From contig NZ_BSSQ01000003.1 in assembly GCF_030161375.1 (NCBI RefSeq), forward strand, positions 1 through 64,000: 64,000 nucleotides of DNA, given 5' to 3'. The notes under the pieces are model-generated. The model was not told the origin of the DNA. It searched no databases and saw only the letters and a list, made by a program, of their open reading frames with translations. Origin of the DNA: Paenibacillus glycanilyticus (lineage in GTDB: Bacteria > Bacillota > Bacilli > Paenibacillales > Paenibacillaceae). A program made the position numbers and the translations under genes. This document shows, piece after piece, positions 6,853 to 15,898 of this stretch; position 1 is the stretch's first letter; every line of letters starts with the position of its first letter.

Positions 6853-9108
6853 TTATAATTCCTCATAAATCCGAATTTCAATCACTTCGGCGCGTTCGCA
6901 TCCATTGGTTTCCTTCACGACGATCCGGATTCGATCTGTCCGGACCGGCTGGTTCAGCGCATGAATTTTTTTACGGGAACGGTTATGCTCGTCGCTAGCT
7001 ACGGTAATCCATTCGCCTGTTGCCCATGCCTGAACGTCATACGACTTGACGAGCTCCGGAATGACGAGAAACGGCGTTTCATGGTGATGCAGATTAATTA
7101 AGTCTTCGTTCACGTCGTCGTTAAACGTAATTTGAATTTGGCTCACGTCCGCTGGCTGGGCAAGGGCAACTTCCACCCATTCCTCGCGGCCGCGCTCAAG
7201 CGGTTCGGACACCCACATATGCGGACCACCGTAAGGCCGAACATAACCGTCAACGACTTTCTCCGGACCAAAGGCATTCGTCTGAACCGTAAAACAGAAC
7301 GGTCTGCGAACGAGCCTCTTCATCGACCATTCAATAACCGGCTGATCCGGCTGATGATCCTCCAGGTTGGAGCTGACGACTGGTTTAACGCCACGTTCGA
7401 ACGAAAGCACGCCGGTTGCCGGCACTTCGGACGTATATAGACTTACCGCCTCATTCGCGCGGACAATGGCAAATACATTGCATGGTTCGCCGTCAAACAA
7501 CGCGTTCTCCACCGGAATAGACAGCCATTGTTTCTCTCCCGCCTCGACTTCAATCGTTAGAGCTTGCAGGAGGTTGGCCGGTACGTAATTCTCATGGCGT
7601 CCCGTATCCCACAGCTCTACGGTTAACCTTGTCGCCTCGGAAGCGGTGGCAAGCAAAGATAAATCTTCAATCCCGCCATCGGCCGGGAACAACAATCCAA
7701 CGTCCGAGGTGAGCGCATACGCTTCTGAAGGGCGGTCAATCGCAATGCGCCTTCTCGTGCTTGAAGCGCTTAAGGTACCTTGTCTCGCCAGATCGGCGGA
7801 ATCTTCATTGCGCAAGCCAATAATGGACGCATCCATCCTGAGCATCGTCTGCTGAAGCTCGGTCATATGCTGCGCGCGCAGCTCGCGTGGCGTTACGCCT
7901 TTCTTGACGGATAACGCAGCTCCAACGCCTGCCGCTTCTCCTATTACCGCGCATGTTGCCATAACCCGGGTTGTTCCGAACGCCACATGCGACGCGCTAA
8001 TATTGCGTCCCGCAAATAACAGATTGCTCACATTGCGGGAATAGACGGAACCAAATGGAATATGATAAATGCCGTCCGCATGCAGATGTTTGGAACCGCT
8101 TTCCGTTGCGTACATCCCTTGCGGCGGATGCAAGTCGATTGACCAGCCGCCAAAAGCGATCCGGTCATCGAACGGACGCTGGGAGATCACATCGTTTTGC
8201 GTCAGAATCGTATCTCCGAGGAAGCGGCGGTATTCGCGTTTGCCCGGCATGGAGCCTACCCACTCTAGCGTCATATTGTCCGCTTCGAACTGGCCGGAGT
8301 TCTTAATATAATCCCAGATGCCGTAAATAACCGACCATAATTCATCCCGGATCCGTTCATTCTCATGGACGGTATCAAGTTCCCCGCCCCATTCAATCCA
8401 CCAATAATGGCAGCCCGAATCGCCGCTGCGGATCACGCGTTTGAGCGGAATCGAGGTCGTCGTTATGTCCTTCGCAAACGAAGGGGCAACGAATCTAACC
8501 GGTTTGCCCGTATCTTTCGTATAGAACAGCAAGGTACTTCCGAGCGTTATATCGTCGGCAACTTCCGGCGCCCAATCCTCGCCAAACTCATGGCGGGCTT
8601 CACGCCCGATTCGGTAGGCCGCGCCGGCGAGAAAACCTACTAGACCATCCCCGGTACAGTCCAAGAAAACTTCGCTCTCAAACGTAATGTCCCGCTCCGA
8701 CCCCATCATCCATCCGGTTACGCTCCGGATCACACGGGCATCCAGCTCCCCGTCCGCTTCCACTTCTCTGACATCCGTATTCATGAACAGCGTCAGATTA
8801 GGCTCCGCCCGAACTGCCTCAAGCAGCGTAACATCCCACAAATAAGGGTTGCCTTCGGGATTGCGGTATTGATTCTGAATAAACAATTCTCCCATAATGC
8901 CGGTCTCGCGGGCATAACGGTTAACGCCGTGACTTGTCGCCCCGCATACCCATACCCGCACCTCGGAGCTAGAATTGCCGCCAAGCACGGGCCGGTTATG
9001 GACAAGCGCCACCTTTTGTCCCAATCGTGCAGCCGCGATAGCCGCGCTAATTCCCGACAGACCTCCACCTATAACCGTAACATCGGATTTGACCGTTTCC
9101 TGTCTCAT
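6853..9108 (-). CDS. FAD-dependent oxidoreductase with C-terminal discoidin-like domain
   Basis: 751 residues, no signal peptide. Residues 9-35 (DVTVIGGGLSGISAAIAAARLG) form the FAD-binding fold with the glycines of GxGxxG at 14, 16 and 19. The downstream VLGGNSSSE is typical of the FAD_oxidored (PF12831) group. A second FAD segment reads NLLFAGRNISASHVAFGTTRVM. The last about 230 residues are beta-rich, with DVSQIQITFNDDVNED and TDRIRIVVKETNG resembling a discoidin/F5-8C-type carbohydrate-binding fold. It ends the sugar ABC importer operon (21 bp after the second permease), so a role in oxidising or processing an imported sugar or sugar acid is inferred. The exact reaction is unknown. Confidence 0.82.
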   Translation of the reverse strand: MRQETVKSDVTVIGGGLSGISAAIAAARLGQKVALVHNRPVLGGNSSSEVRVWVCGATSHGVNRYARETGIMGELFIQNQYRNPEGNPYLWDVTLLEAVRAEPNLTLFMNTDVREVEADGELDARVIRSVTGWMMGSERDITFESEVFLDCTGDGLVGFLAGAAYRIGREARHEFGEDWAPEVADDITLGSTLLFYTKDTGKPVRFVAPSFAKDITTTSIPLKRVIRSGDSGCHYWWIEWGGELDTVHENERIRDELWSVIYGIWDYIKNSGQFEADNMTLEWVGSMPGKREYRRFLGDTILTQNDVISQRPFDDRIAFGGWSIDLHPPQGMYATESGSKHLHADGIYHIPFGSVYSRNVSNLLFAGRNISASHVAFGTTRVMATCAVIGEAAGVGAALSVKKGVTPRELRAQHMTELQQTMLRMDASIIGLRNEDSADLARQGTLSASSTRRRIAIDRPSEAYALTSDVGLLFPADGGIEDLSLLATASEATRLTVELWDTGRHENYVPANLLQALTIEVEAGEKQWLSIPVENALFDGEPCNVFAIVRANEAVSLYTSEVPATGVLSFERGVKPVVSSNLEDHQPDQPVIEWSMKRLVRRPFCFTVQTNAFGPEKVVDGYVRPYGGPHMWVSEPLERGREEWVEVALAQPADVSQIQITFNDDVNEDLINLHHHETPFLVIPELVKSYDVQAWATGEWITVASDEHNRSRKKIHALNQPVRTDRIRIVVKETNGCERAEVIEIRIYEEL

Positions 9109-9129
9109 GTTGGATGAGCCTCCTTTTAA

Positions 9130-9957
9130 TTAGCCTTTAACAGCCGAACTGGATATGCCTTGGATAATGTATTTCTGGCCAAGCAGGAAAATAAGAATCA
9201 TAGGTACAATTGCCGCGGAAGAAGCAGCCATCATGCCGTTATAATCAACGTTGTTTTCCAGAACGAAATTCTGGAGGCCAAGCGGAATCGTATACAGCTT
9301 TGGACTTTGCAGGAACACAAGCGCATTCTCGTAATCATTCCATTGCCAGGAAAAATCAATAATCGCAAACGTGGCTAGCGCCGGCTTGGCCAGCGGCAAT
9401 ACAAGCTTGAAGAAAATCCGGAAATGTCCGGCACCGTCAAGAAACGCCGACTCCGTAATCTCTTTGGGAATGCCAAGGAAAAACTGACGAAGCATAAATA
9501 CGCCAAAGATCGAGAACATCGCAGGCAGAATCAGCGCCCAATGCGTGTTGTAAATATGAAGCCAATTAAACATGATGAACTTCGGAACAAAAATAACTTG
9601 AGGCGGAATCATCATCATGGATAAATATACCATAAAGAGAATATTGCGTCCCTTAAATTCCGTGCGTGCAAACCCGTAGGCTGCAAGGGCCGACAGGAAG
9701 ACGGCGCCGGCCGTCCCAATAACGGCAATCTTAAGCGAGTTCAAATAATACGGCATAAAATTATAACTTCCGGTCCAAATCCGCTTATGGCTGCTCCAAT
9801 CCAGCTTCGAAGGAAGCCACTGCCGGAACACTTCGCTAGGCGTTTGCAAGGATGTACTGATCATCCATAAGAAGGGGACAATCATGAACAATCCTGCAAT
9901 CAGCATCAGAATCGTAACGGGAAGCTTAACCGAGAGGTTCTTTTTCGTTTCAATCAT
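9130..9957 (-). CDS. Carbohydrate ABC transporter permease (MalG type)
   Basis: 275 residues starting at the ATG at 9957 (MIETKKNLSV), which has GAGAGGAG in front; a longer reading would run into the upstream gene. Six membrane segments are visible. The cytoplasmic EAA loop ITESAFLDGAGHFRIFFKLVLPL contacts the ATPase, and the protein ends SSAVKG as in CUT1 permeases. It pairs with the permease at 9975-10859 and the lipoprotein at 10969-12300 to import a sugar or oligosaccharide. No ATPase gene is present, so a shared MsmK-type ATPase elsewhere is expected. Confidence 0.92.
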   Translation of the reverse strand: MIETKKNLSVKLPVTILMLIAGLFMIVPFLWMISTSLQTPSEVFRQWLPSKLDWSSHKRIWTGSYNFMPYYLNSLKIAVIGTAGAVFLSALAAYGFARTEFKGRNILFMVYLSMMMIPPQVIFVPKFIMFNWLHIYNTHWALILPAMFSIFGVFMLRQFFLGIPKEITESAFLDGAGHFRIFFKLVLPLAKPALATFAIIDFSWQWNDYENALVFLQSPKLYTIPLGLQNFVLENNVDYNGMMAASSAAIVPMILIFLLGQKYIIQGISSSAVKG

Positions 9958-9974
9958 CGGGCCTCGCTCCTCTC

Positions 9975-10859
9975 TTAGTAATGGACCCAGCGTTTTTGGC
10001 CGACCCACTGGATGATTGTGATAAAGAGTATGACTGCAAACAGGAACCAGGAGATCGTCGACGCATAACCCATTTCATAGTAGCTGAAGGCGGTTTTGTA
10101 GACGAACAGCGATAATATCGTCGTGCTTCCGCTAGGACCGCCGCCCGTAATCGCTTGAATGAGAGAGAAGGATTTCATCGTCATAATAAGACCTGTAATA
10201 AGGAGCATAAACGTCGTCGGGCTAACGAGCGGCCATACAATCCGCCATGTAATCGTTGCCGAACCCGCCCCGTCGATGCGCGCGGCCTCCAGTTGTTCGG
10301 TCGAAATTTCCTGCAGGGCAGCCAGGTAAATAATCATGTTGTAGCCTAACATAAACCAGATCTGTACCACATCGATCGCAAACATCGCCGAGTCGGAATC
10401 GGCGAACCAGCCCGGTGGCGATGCGATGCCGATCAAACGAAGCACTTCATTAATTGGTCCTTGGGACGGCTGGAACAACAGCATCCAGACAAACGCAACG
10501 GCTACGCCGCTTGAAATATAGGGAAGGAAAAACATTCCCCGGAGCAATCCCTTCAAGTACACATTGCGGTTCAGCACTAGTGCAACAAGAAACGCAAGCG
10601 CAAGCGATACGGGAACGGACAGAAGAAAAATCGCCGTGTATTTGATCGACGCATAGAACTGATCATCACCGAATAAGCGGTTGATATTATCCATGCCGGT
10701 AAACTTCCAGTTTGGATTTGCGAATTGATAATCCGTGAACATCATCATGAAAGAATAGAGCGCAGGTATTATAAAAAAGGCGAGAATGCCTAGCATATTC
10801 GGCAATATAAAAGCATAACCAACCCAGCCTTGCTTCTGAACCCAGCTTTTTCTTCTCAC
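9975..10859 (-). CDS. Sugar ABC transporter permease (MalF type)
   Basis: 294 residues from a GTG start at 10859 (VRRKSWVQKQGWVGYAF) preceded by AAAGGCGG. The open frame extends to 11021 but that would overlap the binding-protein gene and has no ribosome site. Six membrane segments are seen, and the EAA loop is EQLEAARIDGAGSATITWRIVWPL. It is the inner-membrane partner of the MalG-type permease, separated by 17 bp. A hairpin in the gap to the binding-protein gene (10906-10946) probably lowers its expression relative to that gene. Confidence 0.92.
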   Translation of the reverse strand: MRRKSWVQKQGWVGYAFILPNMLGILAFFIIPALYSFMMMFTDYQFANPNWKFTGMDNINRLFGDDQFYASIKYTAIFLLSVPVSLALAFLVALVLNRNVYLKGLLRGMFFLPYISSGVAVAFVWMLLFQPSQGPINEVLRLIGIASPPGWFADSDSAMFAIDVVQIWFMLGYNMIIYLAALQEISTEQLEAARIDGAGSATITWRIVWPLVSPTTFMLLITGLIMTMKSFSLIQAITGGGPSGSTTILSLFVYKTAFSYYEMGYASTISWFLFAVILFITIIQWVGQKRWVHY

Positions 10860-10905
10860 AGAAAACGCCGCCTTTCTTGATCGTATCGGGCTATTTGGAT
10901 ATAAC

Positions 10906-10946
10906 AAAGAGAGAAGAAAGGAAGCGGATGATCCTTCTTCTCTCTT
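10906..10946 (-). terminator. Intercistronic attenuator hairpin
   Basis: AGAGAGAAGAA...TTCTTCTCTCT stem on the minus strand followed by a short T-rich run, in the 109-bp gap between the binding-protein gene and the first permease. Partial terminators in this place are common in CUT1 operons and allow excess binding protein. Confidence 0.6.
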
Positions 10947-10968
10947 GGAGGTTTTGTCACTATGAAGG

Positions 10969-12300
10969 TTACTTGATATATTCCTGATGGCGTTTGGCCA
11001 TATTTTTAAGCGTGGCATCAATATCCTGCTCGTTCAGGAAATACTTCTCATATTCTTCTTTGCGGGCATCAAGCGCTTGCTGCGGCACGCTTAACTGGAA
11101 CGAAGGGAACTGGCCAAACACAACCCGGTTCATCGATTCGGTATCGTACTTGTCTTCTACCCCTTTGAGCAGCAGATCCATCGCTTGTTTGTTGTCTACG
11201 CTCTTCGAGGATGGAATCCGGCCGCCGCTTGCCATCGGCAACATGCCGCCGTCCGCATACCATTTCGCAAATTTCCAGGCCGCGTCCTGGTGTTTCGACT
11301 TCGCGTTCACGGAGAGCACGTCGCCCAAACCGCCGGGATATTTGTAATCCTTCTGGTCGGCCGTTACTTTCGGAATCGTTGCGAACGCAATCTTGAAGTC
11401 ATGCGGGAAGTTGGTCAGGTCATTGGCATTGCGGAAAATAAACTCGCCAGCGGACAACATGGCTGCTTCGCCTTTCAGAAACATCGTATCTACAGGCATC
11501 TTGCTCGTAACTTGCTCACCGTACTCCGGAGTCGACTTATCCACGAACATCATGTCATGCACGATTTGCAATTGCTTCTTCCACAGGTCATTGTCAAAGT
11601 TGGATGTCCCGTCCGGCTTCGTTACGCCAAGACCGGCAATCGTTCCGTCAATCGTGGCGGTAAAGGCCGCATCATGCTGCAGGAGACCGTATACGTTGTC
11701 TTTTTTCAGCTTGTTCGCGTAGTCTCTGAGGTCATCCCAAGTCCAGTCCACTGGCGGGATTGGAAGACCGGCATCATCAAGCATCTGTTTGTTAAGCCAA
11801 ATGAATAGCATGTTTTTCTTTGTAGGAATGCCGTAGTATTTGTCCGCGATTTTCCATTGCGCCGCATCCTGCCCCATCTGATCATCGATGTTATAGTCGG
11901 TTTTGGCGCTCAGATCGAGAGCAACGCCGGCGTCAACGCGCTTCTGCAGACGAGTGAGCGTATAGTTGATGTAGAGGTCTGCATCCTGTCCCGTCATTAG
12001 CGCCGTATCCAGCTTCAAGTTGCCCGGATCATCGTTAACGTAGCGAATGTATTCGACCTGAATATCCGGATTCTCCTTATTCCAAGAATCAATGACGGCT
12101 TGCGGACCCGCTTCGGCAGGAACGGCTCCCCACATGGTGAGCTTCACCTTCTCGCCCGAGCTGCCAGCCGGCGCTTCGCTTGCCGTACCCGTGCTAGTGC
12201 CCGCGTTATTGTTATTGCCGTTGCTGCCGCATGCACCCAGAATGGAAGCTGCCAGCGTCGTAATGAGCGCAATCTTGAGCCAACCTTTTCGTTTCTTCAT
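10969..12300 (-). CDS. Extracellular sugar-binding lipoprotein of ABC transporter
   Basis: 443 residues with a lipoprotein signal peptide (KKRKGWLKIALITTLAASILGAC, Cys at about 24) followed by an Asn/Ser/Gly/Ala-rich linker. The mature part is a cluster-B solute-binding protein (KLTMWGAVPAEAG, FAKWYADGGMLPMASGGRIPSSK). It is anchored outside the membrane and delivers a carbohydrate to the two downstream permeases. It follows the response-regulator gene by 94 bp with no terminator between them, so kinase, regulator and importer may form one transcript. Ligand not predictable. Confidence 0.92.
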   Translation of the reverse strand: MKKRKGWLKIALITTLAASILGACGSNGNNNNAGTSTGTASEAPAGSSGEKVKLTMWGAVPAEAGPQAVIDSWNKENPDIQVEYIRYVNDDPGNLKLDTALMTGQDADLYINYTLTRLQKRVDAGVALDLSAKTDYNIDDQMGQDAAQWKIADKYYGIPTKKNMLFIWLNKQMLDDAGLPIPPVDWTWDDLRDYANKLKKDNVYGLLQHDAAFTATIDGTIAGLGVTKPDGTSNFDNDLWKKQLQIVHDMMFVDKSTPEYGEQVTSKMPVDTMFLKGEAAMLSAGEFIFRNANDLTNFPHDFKIAFATIPKVTADQKDYKYPGGLGDVLSVNAKSKHQDAAWKFAKWYADGGMLPMASGGRIPSSKSVDNKQAMDLLLKGVEDKYDTESMNRVVFGQFPSFQLSVPQQALDARKEEYEKYFLNEQDIDATLKNMAKRHQEYIK

Positions 12301-12394
12301 TTGTATTCCCCCTTCTGAAGATGTGCTGCCTGTTTGCTACGTCTTTAACTTTATCACCTGCCCGGCGCTTGGGGGATGAACAGCGTTTGGACAT

Positions 12395-13162
12395 TCATAG
12401 AACGAATTTTTGTTCTTTCCGGTATTCGTTTGGCGTCACGTAGCACCAACGCTTGAAAATTTTGATGAAATAGTTGTCATTCTCGAAGCCTACCGAGCGG
12501 CCGATCTCGCTGACCGTTCTGTCCGTCTCGGCCAGAAGCATCTTGGCGGCTTGAATCCGGCGGTTCTGAATGTAATGCGTAAGCGTCGTGCCCGTCTTCT
12601 TCTTGAATAAATCGCTCACATAACTGGCATCCATCCGAATGTAATCCGCCAGGCGCTTGAGCGTAATTTCCTCGGCAAAATGCTCCTCGATGTAGTTGAT
12701 GATCCGGTTCATCTCCGGATGATCCGTTGGTTCCTGCGCTGATTTTTCCGGGAACCACTTATCCGCCTTGCGGAGTTTCTCCATTCTTCCTAGCTCGGCG
12801 GCCACTTTGTCCATCGCTTGCTTTAATCCCGCCAGATCCAGGGACAACTTCATCAGGTAACCGGATGCCCCGTACTCCACGGCCTGCCTCGCGTATTCGA
12901 ATTCACTGACCGCCGTCAGCATAACAAACCGGCAATCATAACCTTCTTCCCGCGCAAGCTGCAACAACCGTACGCCGTCCATAACCGGCATAATAATGTC
13001 CGAGATGACCACATCGGGCTGAAGCTCCCGGATCATCTTTAGTCCTTCTTCCCCGTTGGCAGCTTCTCCAACAATCTCGAACGGAATCTCCGCTTTGGCG
13101 AACAGTTTGCGGAGGCTTGCCCGCGCATGCTGCTCGTCTTCAACGATTAACGTTTGCCACAT
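12395..13162 (-). CDS. Response regulator, REC + AraC-type HTH (YesN-like)
   Basis: 255 residues. The REC domain (1-120) has the acidic pocket VEDEQ and the phosphoacceptor D55 (VVISDIIMP). The C-terminal 100 residues are two AraC helix-turn-helices (LKRLADYIRMDASYVSDLFKKKTG, VSEIGRSVGFENDNYFIKIFKRW). It overlaps the 3' end of the sensor-kinase gene by 23 bp, so the pair is translationally coupled. It very likely activates the adjacent sugar importer operon in response to an extracellular sugar. Confidence 0.93.
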   Translation of the reverse strand: MWQTLIVEDEQHARASLRKLFAKAEIPFEIVGEAANGEEGLKMIRELQPDVVISDIIMPVMDGVRLLQLAREEGYDCRFVMLTAVSEFEYARQAVEYGASGYLMKLSLDLAGLKQAMDKVAAELGRMEKLRKADKWFPEKSAQEPTDHPEMNRIINYIEEHFAEEITLKRLADYIRMDASYVSDLFKKKTGTTLTHYIQNRRIQAAKMLLAETDRTVSEIGRSVGFENDNYFIKIFKRWCYVTPNEYRKEQKFVL

Positions 13163-14960
13163 GGTTCAACCCCTCTTTCTCGTAAGGCTTAGATAACAGT
13201 AACGGACAATGCAGCATAACCCGCGTCCCTTCGTTTGACGATTCCAGTGCAAGACCGGAAGGCTGATTCTTGAACAACAGCTCCAGGCTTTCGCGTAAAT
13301 TTTGAATGCCGATGCTTTTCCGTTTGCGCGTAGACTGATTCGCCTTCGCTTGCTCGATCCCCATTCCGTTATCAATCACTTCCAGGTAAAGCTGTTTGTT
13401 GCGGCTAGTGGCCCGTATAACGATGTGTCCTTCGCTTTGCGACTGTCCAAAGCCGTGAAGAAGCGCATTCTCCACCAAAGGCTGCAGGCAGAACTTTGGA
13501 ATAAGCGCGTATTCCAGCTCGCCTTCAATCTCATATTGAAGCTCGATGCCATGTCCAAACCGTTTGCGCTGAATGTCCATATACGACTCGATCAGCACAA
13601 TCTCTTCCTTCAGAAGAATCAAATCTTCTTCGGCATGAAGCGTCGTTTCTAAAATTTTGCCAAGCGATACGCATATTTCATAAATATCATCTTCGTCCTT
13701 GTCAAGCGCGATACTCTTGATCGTGTTCAGCGTATTAAGCAGGAAATGCGGATTCATCTGCCCAAGCAGCACCTGGAACCGGACGAATTGCTTCTGCCGT
13801 TCCTCCAGCTTTAACCGCTCCAGCAGCTCGTTAATATCGGTGATCATCGAATTGAAGCTGCGGGTCAACGCCAGAATTTCGCCGCGGCCTTGCTCCGGCA
13901 GCTTCGCCTTCAAATTGGATTTAACCGTTGTTTCCATCTTGCGCTGCAGCAGCTTGAGCGGTCCCATTACCGTAGACGAGATGAAATAGATCATAAGGAC
14001 AAACATAAACAAGATCGCCATGTATAAGGCAAAAGAACGTTTCTTCTGCTTGTCCACTTCATCAAATAGCAAGGACAATGGCACCTTCTTCACGAGATAA
14101 CCGTCAAGCTCTCCAATCTTGCTGTAGGTATACAATGTCTGTCGATCCACTATCGACTTGGAGGTGGTCGATTCGTCCATGCCGTTCCGGCTTGCCGCAA
14201 CGATCCCGTCCGCTACATTTGCCGGCACCTCTTCTTCCGGTTTCGATTGAAGGATGGCATGGCCGCTTGCGTCCAGCAGAAAATACGCGCCATCGCCGGC
14301 CGCATCGCTGCCGGATATCCGCTCCGCGAACCACTCCTCATAATCGATGCTGAACCGGCCGTACGCAAAAGGTTTTAACCCGTCATCCCTCATCACTTCG
14401 TACAAGCTGAGCATGCGGTTGCCTTTGGTCTCCCGAATAACGGTCGACTGGTCATTTGTATGCCAGATATACCGCTGCCCGCCTTCCTTCTTCAGCTCCC
14501 GCACCCAAGCTTCCGAGCTGATTTCTTCGTAATTCAAGGAATTTTCCGGCGTATAGGAAGTGTAAGCGTTTCCTTTTAAGTCGATTAACGTGTAATAAAC
14601 GGTAGCTCCCGTGAGGAAAAAGCTGTTTTCGATACCCGCAAATTTATTCTCAACGATTTTTTTGCGGTTGATGGCATCATATTGCTCCGGCTTCTGCATC
14701 ACTTGGCGAAGGACGGAATCCTGTTCGAGCAGCATGCCCGTCTTCATCACAAGGCTCATCAGATCAACTAGATCCGTCTTGATTTCTTCCAGCTGCTCGA
14801 TGTTTTTGTCGGAGGCATTGCGCTGGAGCAGCTCTTCCGTCTCCCGGAAATTGTACAGAAACAGCAAAGCAATCGGAACGAGCAGGAAAATCAGGAGGGA
14901 TAACAAAATCCGGTTTTTGAACGTATCCGGCGTTATTCGGCGGAACCATCGGGTCAACAT
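13140..14960 (-). CDS. Sensor histidine kinase (YesM-like)
   Basis: 606 residues. A membrane segment near 16-38 and a second near 300-320 enclose an extracellular sensor region. A HAMP domain follows (about 320-375). The His_kinase domain has GQMNPHFLLNTLNTI with the phosphorylated His near 405. The HATPase domain has the N box PLVENALLHGFG and the G box DNGMGI. This is the sensor for the REC-AraC regulator downstream and the sugar importer beyond it. The stimulus is presumably the transported glycan; this is inferred from position. Confidence 0.93.
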   Translation of the reverse strand: MLTRWFRRITPDTFKNRILLSLLIFLLVPIALLFLYNFRETEELLQRNASDKNIEQLEEIKTDLVDLMSLVMKTGMLLEQDSVLRQVMQKPEQYDAINRKKIVENKFAGIENSFFLTGATVYYTLIDLKGNAYTSYTPENSLNYEEISSEAWVRELKKEGGQRYIWHTNDQSTVIRETKGNRMLSLYEVMRDDGLKPFAYGRFSIDYEEWFAERISGSDAAGDGAYFLLDASGHAILQSKPEEEVPANVADGIVAASRNGMDESTTSKSIVDRQTLYTYSKIGELDGYLVKKVPLSLLFDEVDKQKKRSFALYMAILFMFVLMIYFISSTVMGPLKLLQRKMETTVKSNLKAKLPEQGRGEILALTRSFNSMITDINELLERLKLEERQKQFVRFQVLLGQMNPHFLLNTLNTIKSIALDKDEDDIYEICVSLGKILETTLHAEEDLILLKEEIVLIESYMDIQRKRFGHGIELQYEIEGELEYALIPKFCLQPLVENALLHGFGQSQSEGHIVIRATSRNKQLYLEVIDNGMGIEQAKANQSTRKRKSIGIQNLRESLELLFKNQPSGLALESSNEGTRVMLHCPLLLSKPYEKEGLNHVANVNR

Positions 14961-15040
14961 TCGCGATCAGTCCTCTGCTGGGATGTATACCCTCAATGTA
15001 CTTGACGCGCATGCGAATCGGCAAGGGGCAGTTTGTGGTT

Positions 15041-15079
15041 AAAAAAAAAGCGGCTGTACTGGAATTCAGTACAGCCGCT
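15041..15079 (-). terminator. Strong rho-independent terminator
   Basis: Perfect 13-bp stem AGCGGCTGTACTG / CAGTACAGCCGCT with a 5-nt loop and nine T residues on the minus strand. It ends transcripts coming from the hypothetical gene and GH95 before the next operon. Confidence 0.88.
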
Positions 15080-15095
15080 AAGGTCTCTCCCATTT

Positions 15096-15222
15096 GGTTA
15101 ATGGGCAAACGAAGCAATCGAATGATTCTGTAGAAGCGAATGCGTTCGCTTTTGCTCGGGGATTCCTACATATACACATCTAATCTAAGGAATCCCCGAG
15201 CAATGGCGATCGGAAGAACATT
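15096..15222 (-). repeat. Dispersed double-hairpin repeat element, copy 2
   Basis: Two consecutive palindromes: 14-bp perfect arms GCTCGGGGATTCCT (15154-15167) and AGGAATCCCCGAGC (15188-15201) around a 20-nt loop, next to AAGCGAA-TGCG-TTCGCTT (15134-15151). The flanking blocks cagaatcatt and aatgttcttccgatcgcc are shared with the copy at 6373-6540 in the opposite orientation. It may be a MITE-like or REP-like element or a structured RNA; function unknown. Confidence 0.65.
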
Positions 15223-15247
15223 CGAATGCGCAGTTTGGATCATTAAC

Positions 15248-15802
15248 CTACTTCCTCTTACGGCATTTCTTCTTTTTGTCGGTGGAGAACTGAATAAACG
15301 TACCGCTGACTTCATTCCGAAGGACATTGCGGAATACAAATGCCGCCACGTTATTATAGTTGCCGTAGAAGTCGGAAAGATCGTCATTATAGAACTGCAC
15401 AACCCGGATTTTGAACACCGGATAAACATACGTTTGACCAAAAATCGTTCTGACGGAAACAAAATGGAAAAGGCGGTTTGTGCGGAATGCAGTCCGGTAT
15501 AGGTCTGCGATTTCTTTAGGCGTTAAGGTTCTCGTAATAGGTTCGATCACCTTGCCGCCGCTTATCACCAGTACTTGAATGCTTATTTCGCCAATTACTT
15601 TAACGGGGGCAACAAGCGTTGCTAATGCTTGGGCTTTCTTGATCCCTTTGACGTAAAGCTTAACAATAAACTCGCCGTCTCCGTGATCTTGCAGCGGACC
15701 TACCGATACCAACGGATCTTTTCCGACGGAATACTTAATTTCGTTGTAATACGTAAATTCAGGCGGAGACAAACTGATTCTGGCTTTTCTATTTATCGTC
15801 AT
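15248..15802 (-). CDS. Conserved hypothetical protein with basic tail
   Basis: 184 residues starting at the ATG at 15802 (MTINRKARISLSPP), which follows GGGAGAGAGGAG; the ATGs at 15826 and 15823 are upstream of that site. The protein is beta-rich (EFIVKLYVKGIKKAQ, IGEISIQVLVISGGKVIEP), has no membrane segment or signal peptide, and ends in the very basic KKKKCRKRK. I do not recognise the family. It lies 73 bp downstream of GH95 on the same strand and before a strong terminator, so it may be the last gene of that transcript, but nothing in its sequence suggests a sugar-related function. Confidence 0.7.
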   Translation of the reverse strand: MTINRKARISLSPPEFTYYNEIKYSVGKDPLVSVGPLQDHGDGEFIVKLYVKGIKKAQALATLVAPVKVIGEISIQVLVISGGKVIEPITRTLTPKEIADLYRTAFRTNRLFHFVSVRTIFGQTYVYPVFKIRVVQFYNDDLSDFYGNYNNVAAFVFRNVLRNEVSGTFIQFSTDKKKKCRKRK

Positions 15803-15898
15803 TATGAATCTCCTCTCTCCCATCAATCTTACTTCTATACTATTTGCAGAGAGAGGAGCCTGTTACCGCATTCATCCATAGGGGACAACTATATTTTT

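Larger units (their letters stand above)
14961..15247. other. Intergenic region with terminator and dispersed repeat, no gene
   Basis: 287 bp between the sensor kinase and the conserved hypothetical gene. It contains the promoter region of the kinase operon, a strong minus-strand terminator (15041-15079) and the better copy of the double-hairpin repeat (15096-15222). No coding sequence is supported. Confidence 0.6.
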
